DNA of 64,000 bases. It comes from Clavelina lepadiformis (taxonomy: Eukaryota; Chordata; Ascidiacea; Aplousobranchia; Clavelinidae). The translations under genes and the position numbers were made by a program. The stretch lies in NCBI RefSeq assembly GCF_947623445.1, contig NC_135246.1, positions 17,901,856 through 17,965,855 on the forward strand. The letters are read 5' to 3'. Positions 1 to 11,638 of this stretch are shown piece by piece. The first letter of the stretch is position 1; each line of letters begins with the position of its first letter. A model generated the notes under the pieces. It had not been told where the DNA came from and searched no databases. It worked only from the letters and a program-made list of their open reading frames with translations.

Positions 1-1120
1 CTCCGTTTCTTTCTTCGCTATTCAATCAATCGTGCATACATTTTTACGTTTATGTTTGAAACCTACATGACAGCATTTCGCTGTCAGCTCCTGCAGAGCT
101 GTCAAATTTGGTACTTTCCCATTTCATGGACGACCTGGCGAGACCGCCGAAAATTACATTTTTAGCCGGTACGCAGCAAGAAAATAACGCAATGCGGAAA
201 TAATTTTCCACAAAAAGCCAAACAGCAAAGCGATAACCCACCCCTCCCCTCCCCCCAAAACAAGTCAAATACCACACCCCAAACCCCCTAGGTCATACAA
301 ACTTGATCCAAGGCATTGCAGCAAAATTCAGTGTTGGCGACTTTAACAAAATCAATACTAGAAATAGTTTTATAGCATGTTTTTTAAATCACTCCTTTAC
401 ATTTTGCGCAATACTTGATAAAAGTTGCATGAAAAATAGAAAAAAGTTGCAATATAAAATTCTCACAAACAACTTAAAACACCATACTACATAAATTTTG
501 AGTAGTTAGGAAGTTGCCGGAAGCTGCAAAAAAAAGTTGCAAAAACTTGCCCTAGTAATTAGTAATTACTGTTCTGTAACACAAACACCGATTACGGGCC
601 TCTCAGGCCGTGAGTCATTCGTATCTCAATTCAATACATCGGCAGTTATTCGTTTTGAGAAAATGATTCTCAGCCAAAGTTGCCTATAAAACCACGGATG
701 TAGCAACAGGAATTTGAATGAATTAATGTTTGACAAACACAACCCTAACTGCCGACGCTCCAAGCATCTCGCTAACCCGATTAGCAGCGCTGACACCTAA
801 CTATGCACACATATGATATATTTTGGTTGTTGTAGAGTGCACCTAAAAAAGAACACATGTTATTGAGATCCGCTGTACAAATGCAATGTAACTTACATTG
901 ATTACGATTCTACAGTTTACTCTAAACTACAACCGGGTTTCCAAGGCCCTAAATTGCAATTTGAGGTGTAGGCTACTTTTGTTTTTAGCCTACAAACATT
1001 TTTTTGGACTTATTAATCTTTACAAACCACATTATTTTAGGCATTTCTGGAGCAACAGCTCTAAAAACCATAAAAGAAAAAATTTAAAAGAATTTTCTAA
1101 CTCACCGGGCCTCCCAGGCC
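1..1120. other. No gene recognised
   Basis: I see no supported gene here. The stretch is AT-rich with short chance reading frames only, and has a C-rich run near 240-295. It lies on the downstream side of the decayed Sox tail that follows, so it may be old Sox flank, but I could not align it to the better preserved copies. Confidence 0.5.
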
Positions 1121-1123
1121 CAA

Positions 1124-1450
1124 CTACTTGCGCGATTGAGCTAGTTACTAGCGCAGCGTAGACAGACTGCTGACTATAACTTTTTGCAGGAAATGTTCCA
1201 TTAGACCATTACCATTAAGATTTTTGTATTACACACTACTTTTACCAACAATGTTGTAACTGTTACTGGCTAGAATGTCTGCAGCATTGTAGTTACCCTT
1301 AACACCGATGCAGTTAGTAACTGGTGCAGCGTAGACAGGCTGCTTACTATAACTTGGTACAAGGACCGGTTCATGACCTTTATGCTGATGTGAAGCTTAA
1401 AGAGCGATGTTGTAACTGTTAGTAGCTCCAATATCCGTGGCAGTGTAGTT
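1124..1450 (-). pseudogene. Decayed Sox C-terminal tail (type I), duplicated
   Basis: Read on the minus strand, pieces match the C-terminal tail of sox-b. Around 1310-1380 the translation gives HEPVLVPSYSKQPVYAAPVT, which aligns with [19 protein letters not shown] of sox-b. Around 1262-1310 it gives GNYNAADILASNSYN, against [15 protein letters not shown]. Similar pieces recur at about 1124-1190 and 1385-1440, so the tail segment was duplicated before or during decay. No HMG box is present. This shows that Sox debris continues to the left edge of the window. The homology rests on by-eye protein alignment of short segments. Confidence 0.6.
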
Positions 1451-1798
1451 ATAACACTAACTTACTAAATTTTAAAGAAATCAAATCATTGACATTTGAT
1501 GCGGTGGAATAAATAAAACATAACGACAAACAGTCTTGAGAACACTTGCCGATAACTGATAGGCCTAACTGACAGCACAACGAGACATACATTGCGGGTC
1601 CATCCCGTGACGTCCTTACAGAGTAGCGCACATAAGGACCCGCTTTGGAAAGCAATTTATTAATGAAAAAGTTTCTTGTTTTGCTGTTAAAAGTACCTAA
1701 ATTATCTGAGGTACTGTACACAGACTTACAGTGAATTGAAACTACTTTGATATATGGGGTTTATTCTGGATTATTTATCGTAGTATGATTGTGTCTTG

Positions 1799-2530
1799 CA
1801 GGGCCAGATTAACATTTTGATGGACCTGGAGCTACATGGTAGTTAGAGGCCTGTTCATTGTACCAACCACAATTAAAATGAAATAGCAAAAGTTATACCC
1901 GAAGTATTTATGTATTAAACACACATTCAGAGGACATGTCTTCCGGTTTTGGTCAAAGCCAAGCTTTTAATAGCATCATCGGTGTCTATTTTGTTCGAAA
2001 CTTCGTTTTCGATGCAGAGTAGAGTTAAGGATTGCAACCTTGTCTGTCCCATAGACGAACGCAGTTGATTTTTGAGCACTGAAAATGAGCGCTCCCCCGA
2101 ACAATCGGAAATCATGAGAAAAAGATAAATTCTTAACACAACAGATACGTTAGGATACAGAAAAAAGACTCATCTCTTCAGGCAATGATTCTTCTAGACT
2201 AGATCATCTGGATTATAGTGAAAGCACTCTCTTCAATTTCACAGTTAAACGTGATGTTTAATTCCGCCAGAAACGAAAATTTTCTTTGAAGGCGGTCGTA
2301 TGCTGCAATTCGGAACTTAATTGACAAAAAATTTGGTCAATTATATCGGTTACTATGAGTCTCCTCAGAATGCCTCGCCAAATGGCTGAAAAATATAAGT
2401 TGGATAGTAGTATGTTTGGAAAACGTGCCTTGGTAGTTGACCTCGGGCTACAGTAAGCGCACAACAACTAACCAATTATCATGTCATAGTCCCTTTTTAC
2501 GTTTTCGTTGATGGAGTTAAAGCTTACAGA
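1799..2530 (-). mobile_element. hAT transposon 3' part, copy 1
   Basis: The minus-strand reading at 2139-1927 contains SDCSGERSFSVLKNQLRSSM, a good match to the C-terminal hAT dimerisation region, which typically reads CERSFSxL(R/K)xxKxxLRSxM. A second piece at 2467-2258 (frame-shifted) looks like the preceding transposase segment. The terminus CAGGGCCAGATTAAC at 1799 is a typical hAT terminal inverted repeat of the ZMYM1/TTF-type families. The 5' half and the other terminus are missing. This is a dead fragment of a plain DNA transposon. Confidence 0.7.
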
Positions 2531-2824
2531 AAAAAATTAGTTCCAAAAAGTAATTTTGTTGGTTGCTGCGATACAGTGAAGATGGGATGGTAACTGATAG
2601 TGATAACTGACAGTACAACGGGACATAAACCGTGACGTCCTTACAGAGTAGCACACATATGGACCCGCTGTGAAAAGCAATTTATTAATCAAAAAGTTTG
2701 TTGTTTTGCGGTTGAAAGTAGCTAAATTATCTGAGGTACTGCACACAGACCTTCAGTGAATTGAAACTACTTCGACATATGGGGTTTATTCTGGAGTATT
2801 TATCGTAGTATGATTGTGTCTTGC

Positions 2825-3969
2825 AGGGCCAGATTAACATTTTGATGGACCTGGAGCTACATGGTAGTTAAAGGCCTGTTCTTGTACCAACCACAATTAA
2901 AAGGAAATAGCAAAAGTTGTACCCGAAGTATCTATGTATTATACCCACATTCAGAGGACATGTCTTCTGGTTTTGGTCAAAGCCAAGCTTTTAATAGCAT
3001 CATCGGTGTCTATTTTGTTCGAAATTTCGTTTTCAATGCAGAGTGGAGTTAAGGATTGCAAACTTGTCTGTCCCATAGACGAACGCAGTTGATTTTTGAC
3101 CACTGAAAATGAGCGCTCGCCCGAACAATCGGAAATCATGAGAAAAAGATAAATTCTTAACACAACAGATACGTTAGGATACAGAAAAAAGACTCATCTC
3201 TTCAGGCAATGATTCTTGTAGACTAGATCATCTGGATCAGCGTGGTCCAACTTCTTTTCATCGCGGGCCAAAATCAGAAAATTTTTTTATATTGCGGGCC
3301 ATTTTTTTAAAATTAGAACTGAAGAAATGTGAAATTAGAACTGAAAAACAATGTGACATTGATATTAGAACTGAAAAAAGTTCTCTTTTTTTATTAAAAC
3401 TGAAATGAGAATAGTTCAAAATTTAGCTATTAAATACTGATCAATGTGACATCTGCGGTCGAGGTTCTTCCTCAACAATAGCGACTATCAAAGCTGACTA
3501 TCAGTTCGCGGGCCAAAAAATCGGTGCTCGCGGGCCAACTTTGGCCCGCGGGCCTGCAGTTGGACCACGCTGATCTGGATTATTGTGAAGGCACTCTTTT
3601 CAATTTCACAGTTAAACGTGATGTTTAATTCCGCCAGAAACGAAAACTTTCTTTGAAGGCGGTCGTATGCTGCAATTCGGAACTTAATTGACAAAAAATT
3701 TGGTCAATTATTATCAGTTAATATGAGTCTCCTCTGAATGCCTCGCCAAATGGCTGAAAAAGATAAGTTGGCTAGTATGTTTGGAAAACGTGCTTTGGTA
3801 GTTAGGCTCGGGCCCGGGCCACAGTAAGCGCACAACAAGTTCAACAACTAACCAATTATCATGTCATAGTCTCCTTTCACGTTTTCGTTGATGGAGTTAG
3901 ACTTACAGAAAAAAATTAGTTCCAAAAAGTAATTTTGTTGGTTGCTGCGATACAGTGAAGATGGGATGC
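2825..3969 (-). mobile_element. hAT transposon 3' part, copy 2 (with nested MITE)
   Basis: This is the tandem duplicate of the preceding fragment. The dimerisation region is at 3163-2951 with the same SGERSFSVxKNQLRSSMGQ pattern. The terminus CAGGGCCAGATTAAC recurs at 2825. A further transposase piece (IAAYDRLQRKFSFLAELNI) lies at about 3694-3590. The copy is interrupted by a 335 bp MITE. It is inactive. Confidence 0.7.
3238..3572. mobile_element. Non-autonomous hAT MITE with 8 bp target duplication
   Basis: This is a 335 bp insert with terminal inverted repeats CAGCGTGGTCCAACT and AGTTGGACCACGCTG, flanked by direct repeats ATCTGGAT at 3230-3237 and 3573-3580. The neighbouring duplicate (about 2205-2220) keeps the empty site with a single ATCTGGAT. 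The interior is AT-rich with 'gcgggcca' words near both ends, common in Charlie/Buster-like hAT MITEs. It has no coding capacity. The 8 bp duplication and CAG terminus place it in the hAT superfamily. It inserted after the tandem duplication around it. Confidence 0.93.
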
Positions 3970-4526
3970 ACCCACCTGACGAGGTCATTTCATTAAATGT
4001 TTCTGCTACGTACATTGATGGTTAGTAGTTGTACTAGGAATGACTTGCACACTCAAGCTGGTATTAGTAACAGAATCAGCTATTTAGAACCAGCATTTCT
4101 CCGTCATATCAATGTTTTTATATACTTATCCATTATTTTTTCTCTGTGTGAACAGATTTACTGAAAGTGTTGTTTGAATTTTGGCATCCGGCAAGCAAAG
4201 AAAGTGTTGCAATGATTCTGATTGATATGTTTAGTTTATTTTCTTATAATCAGCATAAGCATAGTTATGTTTTTATTTCTTCAGCTTCTAGATTTTGGTT
4301 ACTTTTGACTCAACTTGGAAAGTAACAGGTTGGAAAGCATGTTTGAAGTGTTATGCCAGGAAGCAAATACCAAGCAAACATCATAGTCCTGTAGAATTTG
4401 GTCTAAAAATGGGTCAACCTAGAAAGCTATCAACCAGTAGAGCTATCGTTGTTCGTTATAACTTCATTATGTTATTGTTTACTTACTATGGTCAGTTTTA
4501 TTTACCTTGCTTGTTTTTTTTAGATA
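3970..4526. other. No gene recognised
   Basis: AT-rich stretch upstream of the nuclease/CXC gene. It may hold that gene's leader or the end of its carrier element, but I see no clear promoter, terminal repeat or coding sequence. Confidence 0.4.
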
Positions 4527-7477
4527 ATGCTTAGTCAAAAAGAAACAGCAATTTGTGTTAAGTGTAGAAAAGGCTATCGGACTGGTGATTCACTGTGTCA
4601 TGTTGGAGCTTATTTCTGCGAGAGTGATAGTACCATACACCCTTTGGACACTATAATTGGTCATGCTTTGAAACTGGATTGTGAAACGCTGGTCGCAACT
4701 TTGCAGAAAAATAAAGAAAATGGCCATATTACGTACATCCACACATCATGCCGTAATTTCTTGAGAAACCATGCGAGATCCAAGAAACGTCCAGCCTCAA
4801 GCACTAAACAATCCAGTAGCAAGAGAGTATCGACCCGGTCAGATCAACAGTCGTTTGACTTTAAAAAGCAGTGTTTTTACTGTGGATATAGTTGTATGTT
4901 TGATGAACGGCACCCTGATCGAAAAAAATTTGAAGAGGTGCGGACAAAATCGTCAGGAATATATTACGTAACACTTGCTTTATGCCAAAGTAGAGACGAT
5001 GAAACTGCTAAAACTGTTCAGGCACGACTGCTTACTGCACACGACCTGGTGGCTGCTGAAGCCAGATACCATGTACCATGCAGAACAAGGTTTGAAAATC
5101 CTGCACAGTATTCAACACCTGGTCGTCCAACATCCACTGAAAAAATGACATTGTTTAATGCTGCGTCATCTGTTATGCGCAGCAGCTATTCTGTCCCTTA
5201 TGTTGGAAGAATTTTAGAGTGAGTTGGCGCCCGGAGAGCAGAGTGCCTTGGAGAAATTGTATGACTCAGACAGTCCTTCTGATCATAATAATGACAGCAT
5301 TGGGCATAAGATGATGGAATTCTTCACGGAAAAAAGGAGCAGCTCACACGGGAATCACGTACATCAGCTCTGTGGTTGAGCTATGTTAATTACGTTTCAG
5401 TTGTGTAGGAGTTTATTCGAGCAGAGAGAACAAGCGACTGGTTACTACACATTTCTGCGTCAAAAAGCATGCTGAACCTATTTGCTGCCACAGGCCACAA
5501 CAATTATGCAAAAACATGTCGCCTGTATCTTCAAACAGTTGCAGAATTGGAAACAAGTCACCCAGATATCTACCAGCAATTTATGTAGGGTAAGCACACC
5601 GTCAGGCGTTCTAACAAACAATGGGCAGGAATCTGGACTGATTTGTCTATTGAACAGATTCTCATGAAATCTCTAAAAGGAAAAGGCGGAGTCATCGGCA
5701 AGGGCATCACCGATAATTTATTAAGGGTGTAGACTAAAACCATGCACAGGTGTGCAGAAGTGACAGATGCACTCAGTACAGTCACGTCATTGTCAAATTC
5801 TGATGATAAACACAAAGAGGCATTTGCTGGAAGAATCAAACGTGATAATGATGATTTTGAAAAAGTACAAACCTGGTTTCGTTCACACAATCCATTTAAA
5901 GTTGGAGTTCAGCTTATGGCTCTAGACTCAGGGTTGGTTGATGACAACAACAGTGTGACCTGTGACCGAGCTGAGGAGATAGGGGCGTCTATCCAAGCTG
6001 AACTTGATGGTAAAACCTTTGCCAGCTATTCCTTCAAGAGGAAGAAGCAAATACGTGCTATACAGAGCCTTTATTCCCGTGTGAAAATTGACCATGATAC
6101 TATCACCATTGATCCATTAATACTCTTTTTGAGATTGGTTGTTGTCATAGAGAGAAAGCCAGAAAACGAAATTGCAGACTACGTCTTCTACGAGTTATCA
6201 CCGTACCCAATGTCACTGTTCAAAGATGGAGTTCTACGAACTGCGCAAAAATCAAAACTAAAGTCATGACTAAAGAACCGGACTCCACAAAAATTATTGA
6301 TGGCGGTGCCTTGTTGTGGTGTTGTGACTGGAAGAAGAACGAGAAGTTCCATGAGATCTTCAAAAAGTACATCAGTTTTCTTCAGCATTTGCGCGCCAAT
6401 GTTATTGTTTTTGATGGCTACAGGGTGTCAACCAAAGATTCGACCCATCAAAAACGCTCTGGTACGACGTCTCAAACTGTTGAATTAAATAATCAAAATC
6501 CTTGCCCAACTGAAAGGAACATCTTTTTCTCAAACTATACAAACAAACAAAGATTTGTGGTGGCTTTATCGAAACAACTGGAGTTGAATGGTTTCAAAGT
6601 TCATTTGTGCCCTAGTGATGCAGATACAACAATCGTTCAAGTTGCTTTTGATTCGGTAGGTGGGACACCTGTAACTGTGTACTCCGACGATACTGATGTC
6701 CTTTGCTTGCTAGTGCATCATGCTATGCACCGCGACTATCCTGATATCTTCTTGACAAACATTACAAGAGGGAAAAACTGCCAGCAAAGACAGTGCTACA
6801 GAGTTAGAGATATCATTGCGAAGGTAGATGTTATTGTTTTGGAGTACTTGTTATTCGCTCATGCATTTACGGGCTGCGATACAACTTCAGCAGTTCATAA
6901 ATTCGGCAAGATATATGTATTTGAGAAGTTGAAATCAAGCAGTTTGCGAAATGTTGCCGATGTTTTCTACGAAGACGACGTGTCTCCAAACCAAGTTGGC
7001 AGGGCTTCGATACGGTTTTTCGAATTTTTAAACTCGTCTACGTATACTTTATCGCAAATCAGGAAACAGAAGTACGAGGAAATGGTCATGTCTAATCGTT
7101 CTCACGTTGATCCAGCTCTCCTTCCACCATCACCACGTGCTGCATATCACCACGGCCTCAGAGTGTATCACCAGCTGAAAGTTTGGAGAACTTTAAGCAA
7201 CTCAGATTTGAAACCCTTGTCATGGGGTTGGCAAAAGAAAGATGACATGTTTTCTCCAGTGATGACGGATGTAGCTGCTGCACCAGAAGATGTCTTGAAA
7301 ATCATTCGATGTAGCTGCAAGGGATCATGCAACAGTCGCTGCTGTTGTCGGAAAGCGGGCTTAACATGCACATCGTCATGCAAGGAATGTTGCGGAATGA
7401 CATGCACAAATACTACAGTCGTGTTTGATGACGAATTGGGAGAAGAAGAGAGACATTTTATGGATGCATTTGCATGA
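4527..7477 (+). pseudogene. XPG/PIN-like nuclease with C-terminal CXC (tesmin/TSO1-like) domain, broken
   Basis: This belongs to a large, poorly characterised, multi-copy invertebrate protein family. The N-terminal part (4527-5222) has cysteine pairs (CVKCRKGY, CFYCGYSC) that look like zinc ligands. The middle (about 5400-6269) carries RRSNKQWAGIWTDLSIEQ and KGKGGVIGKGITD, blocks I recall from the family. The C-terminal part (6266-7477) has acidic motifs like those of XPG/FEN-type nucleases: SDADTTIV, YSDDTDVLCLL and FTGCDTTSA. It ends in a CXC-type domain, CSCKGSCNSRCCCRKAGLTC followed by CCGMTC (about 7309-7410). The frame is interrupted near 5222, by in-frame TAG codons at about 5586 and 5730, and by a frame change near 6255, so this copy is a pseudogene unless undetected introns remove the breaks. 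High copy number elsewhere would suggest a mobile carrier. The biochemical role is inferred only from motifs. Confidence 0.7.
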
Positions 7478-8239
7478 TTTTGATTGAAATGTGTTTATAT
7501 TTTATTAGAACTTAAAACTGTAAATATCGTTTTTACATCTTTACAGTTGGTTTAACCCTAGCAAGACCGGGCTTTTTTGGCACTCCAGGACTGGGGGTGT
7601 ACAGAGTTTTGGTGTATTTTTGTAACAAAATACCCTATGAAATAGCATTTTAACTAAATACATCTTCACTACGTCTTAGATAACTTTTATGTGTTGCTTA
7701 CATGACCTTGCTTATAAAAGAAAAACCTTTTATTTCGGTGAAATCTCTCCTATTATCTCCGTCTCGGTCAACTTTTACCCCCTTAAACGTGTGATAAATA
7801 CCTCTTAATAAAGTTATATTTTATTTTTTTGCTGTCCTATTGTTAGTTTGCTTTGCTGATAGTAATATTCCAATTTATGGTGTTGTATTCTGTTACGAAA
7901 GTATCGTATTTTAGCTTATAATTGTATTATAATGTTAGGCAAAATAGTGTTTTACCCCCTGGCACGTTTTTGGTCATAACTTTTTTTCCCCAAGGTAAAA
8001 GAAATGACAAAACCCATCATTGAAAAGCTGATAAAATTATCTTTCCAACAGTATACAATACGTCTTTATAAGAATTTTTTCTAGGTTGACCAAAAATTCT
8101 TCAGTACTATCACGTTTCTACTTCCCGTCATGTGTGACAAAAAAACGCTAACATGCATTTTGGTTATTTCAGAGCAGTTAATGTTTTTACTGTCTGGAAA
8201 TTGTTTTTAGCTTGGACTTGCAAAAAAAACTCTCTCTCT
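7478..8239. other. AT-rich intergenic, no gene
   Basis: Nothing coding is visible. A short GC-richer patch near 7555-7605 ('ccctagcaagaccgggc') looks like the end region of a DNA transposon, possibly the carrier of the nuclease/CXC gene, but I could not find its partner end. Confidence 0.35.
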
Positions 8240-8475
8240 CAGGAGTGTAGCTAGCTAGTGGTTTGGGGTGCTGGTACAAAACTACGCTGCATGCTTCTCC
8301 TTCCTGCTATTACATCAATGCCACTATTATGATTATTATTATTACTACATAATAGACGGCATAGCTACCATATATAGCACTGCAACAGGATTTTTCGATT
8401 CGTCAGCTAGGCACTTTTTATGGTTGGTCCAAAGATGCGTAGTTAGGCTAAAGCAGTCCTTGTCTTACTTATAGG
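8240..8475. repeat. Diverged repeat shared with 11940-12085
   Basis: The segment holding 'tcagctaggcactttt' and the following 'gcttaaagcagtccttg'-like words recurs in the same orientation at about 11995-12085. In both places it is followed by a Sox tail remnant (8655-8740 and 12225-12260). It is best read as the common downstream flank of type I Sox copies, duplicated with them. Confidence 0.6.
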
Positions 8476-8654
8476 GTGCTACGAGCTCACGAGCCACCCC
8501 TAATAAGGCACTTACGGGAAATGGCAACTCTGAGTGAGTGAGTATGTACTTTATGCTGTGCATATTGGGTTCAGATTACTTTATAGGTTTAAAGCACAAT
8601 CGAGCAAAGTTACAAAATATAACCGGGGATCCGGTAATTAATTTTACAACCAGA

Positions 8655-9130
8655 TGTAACTGGCTCCAATATCTGACGCGGTGTAGTTACGTATGTAGAC
8701 AAATTGCTGACTATAATAACTTGGTCCAAGAGATGCTTTTAGTCCAGATTAGTTTGATGTGTCCCTACTGTGGGAGCCGATTACAAATGCTATAAACTCT
8801 TAAGTTTTTGGTCACTGATGGTGCTGATGCAGCGAATGCTGTTGATCTTGTTGTTGCGCCGTTAATCGGAGTGCTGTTGTGTAGTAACCTTGACCACATG
8901 GAGCGTTAACGCAATTTTTACCATTTTTTTTGGATCTTGATTTCTTTCTCCTAGGCCGATATTTGTAATCAGGGTGCTTTGTCATGTGTTCTTTTCGCAG
9001 GCGTTTCGCCTTCTCAACGTAAGGGCGTTTTTCCTCCTCCGACATCATCTTCCAATTTGCTACTAAGTGTTTAGAGATTTGTAAATTATGCATTTTTGGG
9101 TTGTCTTCGGCCTTACTCGAAAGCCCAAAC
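8655..9130 (-). pseudogene. psi-sox-a: SoxB-like HMG exon 2, type I, broken
   Basis: On the minus strand, exon 2 begins at 9130 after an AG acceptor with a Val-Trp codon pair, as in all copies. The next codons are damaged: compared with sox-d the [12 protein letters not shown] region reads VWAFE-stop and about 12 bases are missing. The HMG-box body is clear: NPKMHN, then [16 protein letters not shown] and [12 protein letters not shown] (about 9110-8940). After a short Gln/His tract the frame ends at 8812, and decayed tail sequence (PSYYSQQFVY, NYTASDIGAS) continues to about 8655. No first exon was found upstream. It is most similar to sox-b and sox-d. Confidence 0.85.
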
Positions 9131-9499
9131 CTAATGAAAAGAGAACAGAAACACACCACAATTTCGATATTTTATCGTCTTTGTGCTATTGACGTTTTAT
9201 GTATTAAAATAAAATGATGTAAATATAGTTCACTTTTTATATTTCATATTGTACTAAATGATGCCGTTATTCTTAGCTTTATTTAACGTAAATCATTCAT
9301 CTGAAATAATAGAATAATAGTAAAGCAATAATAAGAGAAAAGCAACACAACCTCACAGCTCGAAAGATGTTCGTTTGACACAATACCAACAGTGAAGTAG
9401 TCGTGTCTACGATTAAGAACTGCCCGAAACAGAAACACACGAAGTAATTAAGATAAAACGGGGCGAATTAACTAAGGAATTTTCATTACACATATTTTT
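9131..9499. other. Remnant Sox intron and flank
   Basis: The part next to psi-sox-a ('gttttatgtattaaaataaaatgatgtaaa') matches intron sequence upstream of exon 2 in sox-b and sox-d. The remainder is AT-rich and without recognisable content. Confidence 0.5.
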
Positions 9500-10195
9500 T
9501 TATATTTTTAGGAAAATTCGTTTTTTTCGCACATTAAGAATTGCCGTCAGAGAAATAGTTATGCATGTTATTATAAGTTGTCGGAGGGCTACATCTAGAC
9601 GGATAGATTCTTGCCCATGTACAAATTGTTCAGAGTGCTCATAATTATTTTGTAGGAAAGCAGCCGCATTGTCATTTGCAGGGTTAGATGGATAAGAAAT
9701 TGAATCAGACTCGTAAATATAACAGGATCCAGGAGTTAGAGAAGCAGTAGGGTAATTATTACTGGCTCCAACATCTGGACCAGCGTAATTGCCATCATTG
9801 CTATGTCCGATATCAGGACCAATGAAACTACTTGTTGGAGTAGCGTGAACAAGCTGGTTAGTATAACTCGGTGTAAGAGCCGGTTCATGCAGCGGATGCT
9901 GTTGATCTTGCGCCGTTAATGGGGCTGCTATTGTGTAGTAACCTCGACCACATGTAGCGTTAACGCAATTTTTACCATTCTTTGTGGATCTTGATTTCTT
10001 TCTCCTAGGCCGATATTTGTAATCGGGGTGCTTTATCATGTGCTCTTCTCGCAGGCGTTTCGCTTTCTCAACGTAAGGGCGTTTTTCCTCCTCCGACATC
10101 ATCTTCCATTTTCCCCTTAAGTGTTTAGAAATTTGCCAATTATGCGTTTTTGGGTTGTCTTCGGCCATTTGTCGGCCTTCCTAGAAAGCCCAAAC
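9500..10195 (-). pseudogene. psi-sox-b: SoxB-like HMG exon 2, type I, broken
   Basis: Exon 2 starts at 10195 behind an AG acceptor. The fifth codon is a stop (VWAF-stop), where sox-d has VWARE and sox-h VWSRE, so the HMG box cannot be read through. Downstream the reading is open from 10168 to 9500: [22 protein letters not shown] and [12 protein letters not shown], then a tail with [38 protein letters not shown] and SCYIYESD. It has one copy of the Ser-Asn-Tyr-Pro-Thr tail motif that is amplified in sox-d. The upstream intron breaks off at about 10290, just before the hAT-Buster remnant, and no first exon is seen. The long open tail suggests that inactivation is not very old. Confidence 0.88.
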
Positions 10196-10309
10196 CTAGT
10201 GAAAATATAGCAGAAACACACCACAATTTCGATATTTCATCGACTTCTTGCTATTGACGTTTTATGTATTAAAATAAAATGATGTAAACGTTGGACCAGT
10301 TAAACATTG

Positions 10310-11560
10310 GCCATTGTTGATAAAGACATGCTTGGTAATGCTGATGCCGAAATAGTAACACAATTTCACGAAGGATAAAAGAGCTATCCTCAGATTTAAA
10401 CGATCATGTTCGCGAACACTTTGTTGCTACAGACGAGCTGTCTGTACTTATGGTCTTTACAAGTTGACGAATCTACTGACAGAACTGGGAAAGCTCATCT
10501 GCTGGCTTTTATTCGCTTCATTAACAATGAAACATTGGTAAATGAATGTTTGTTTTGCAAAAGAATTAAAGGGCACAACCAAAGTAGAAAACGTATTCGA
10601 ATTGGTAGATGAAAATATTTTGCTTTCTGAGTTGAAGCGGATTAACTGCTTGAGCGTTTGTACTGATGGTTGTCCTTCAATGCGGGGGGAAAATAAAGGA
10701 TTTGTGGCATACGTGCTTCAAAAAAATCCGAACGTGATAGTTGTAAATTGCATGATCCATAGAGAAGCTCTCGTAGTTAAATCTTTGCCTGCAGATTTAA
10801 AAGAAGTTATGGATCAGGTAAGCCATGTGGTAAACAACATTAAATCTCGGTCGCTACAAAATCGACCCTTTTCTCAGCTTTGTAAAGCCATGAATTCAGA
10901 GTACGAGTGCCTGCTCTATCACACCGAGGTACGATGGCTTTCTGAAGGAAGGGTGTTTAAGCGCATGGTGCATTTGAAAACTCAAGTTATTTCTTTCATG
11001 TAAACTCAAAGAAAAGACTTTGAAAGTTGGTGGGTGAAATTTTTGTTTCTTTCTGACTTGTTTGATTAACTGAACAGTTTGAATTATTATTACAACAACA
11101 TCAAAACTACGATCATTAGACGAAAAGTTGACATTGTGGAAAACCAAGGTCTCGAAGAAAATCTTTGTTTCGTTTCCCGCTCTTAATGAATCAACTCATA
11201 AACAAGAAATCATGAGCACATTGTCTGGACTTCAGCTTGCACTGCAACATTACTTCCCAGAATTTGCTGTTAACAACTTTAGATGGGTAGTTAATCCATT
11301 TGGAAGCAATCTTTCTACAGAAGAAGAAGAACAGCTCATTGCCTTACGAAACGACCCGTTTTTTCAAACGCTGTTTCCACAAACAAACTTGATGAATTTT
11401 GGCTGTCTGCTTTCAAATCCTATTCCATGATCTGTGCAAAAGCAAACAAATTTATATTGCCATTTGCATCTTCATGGCTATTTAAACATGGCCTTTCTTT
11501 TTTGACTGAAATTAAAAGCTGTAAACGAGAGAGACTGCTTGGAATTATTTTTTTGACAAA
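10310..11560 (+). mobile_element. hAT-Buster-type transposase remnant (ZBED5/SCAND3-like)
   Basis: Three pieces in changing frames read as one transposase. LQVDESTDRTGKAHLLAFIR is at about 10457-10516. CTDGCPSMRGENKGFVAYVL, NCMIHREALVVKSLPADLKE and HTEVRWLSEGRVFKRM follow at 10655-10975. The last piece has NNFRWVVNPF and the closing LPFASSWLFKHGLSFLTEIK (about 11457-11515), the hAT dimerisation end. These are the hallmark blocks of the Buster group that gave rise to vertebrate ZBED5 and SCAND3 proteins. The zinc-finger N-terminus is absent and several frameshifts are evident. Terminal repeats are not identifiable. The element abuts the truncated intron of psi-sox-b. Confidence 0.85.
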
Positions 11561-11638
11561 GATGGAACAGGGCATCTTATAAGAATATATAAAACAGAAC
11601 ATGCAATATCACTGTCAACGCTAACGAAAGTTATGAAT

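Larger units (their letters stand above)
1550..3969. repeat. Tandem duplication of Sox flank plus hAT end (two units of about 1.04 kb)
   Basis: Two adjacent direct repeats, about 1550-2590 and 2590-3969, carry the same series of sequences: a stretch resembling the downstream flank of sox-e (compare 25300-25400), an hAT terminus, and hAT coding remains. Both end in the same words, 'cagtgaagatgggatg'. The second unit is longer because of a MITE at 3238-3572. The hAT end sits at the point where the sox-e flank reads 'ttgtcttgatgg', so the hAT landed in a Sox flank and the pair was then duplicated. Confidence 0.75.

Noticed and set aside
4295-4534. 79-residue frame just upstream of the nuclease/CXC gene
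   Set aside because: No similarity recognised, and it overlaps the start of the real gene in another frame.
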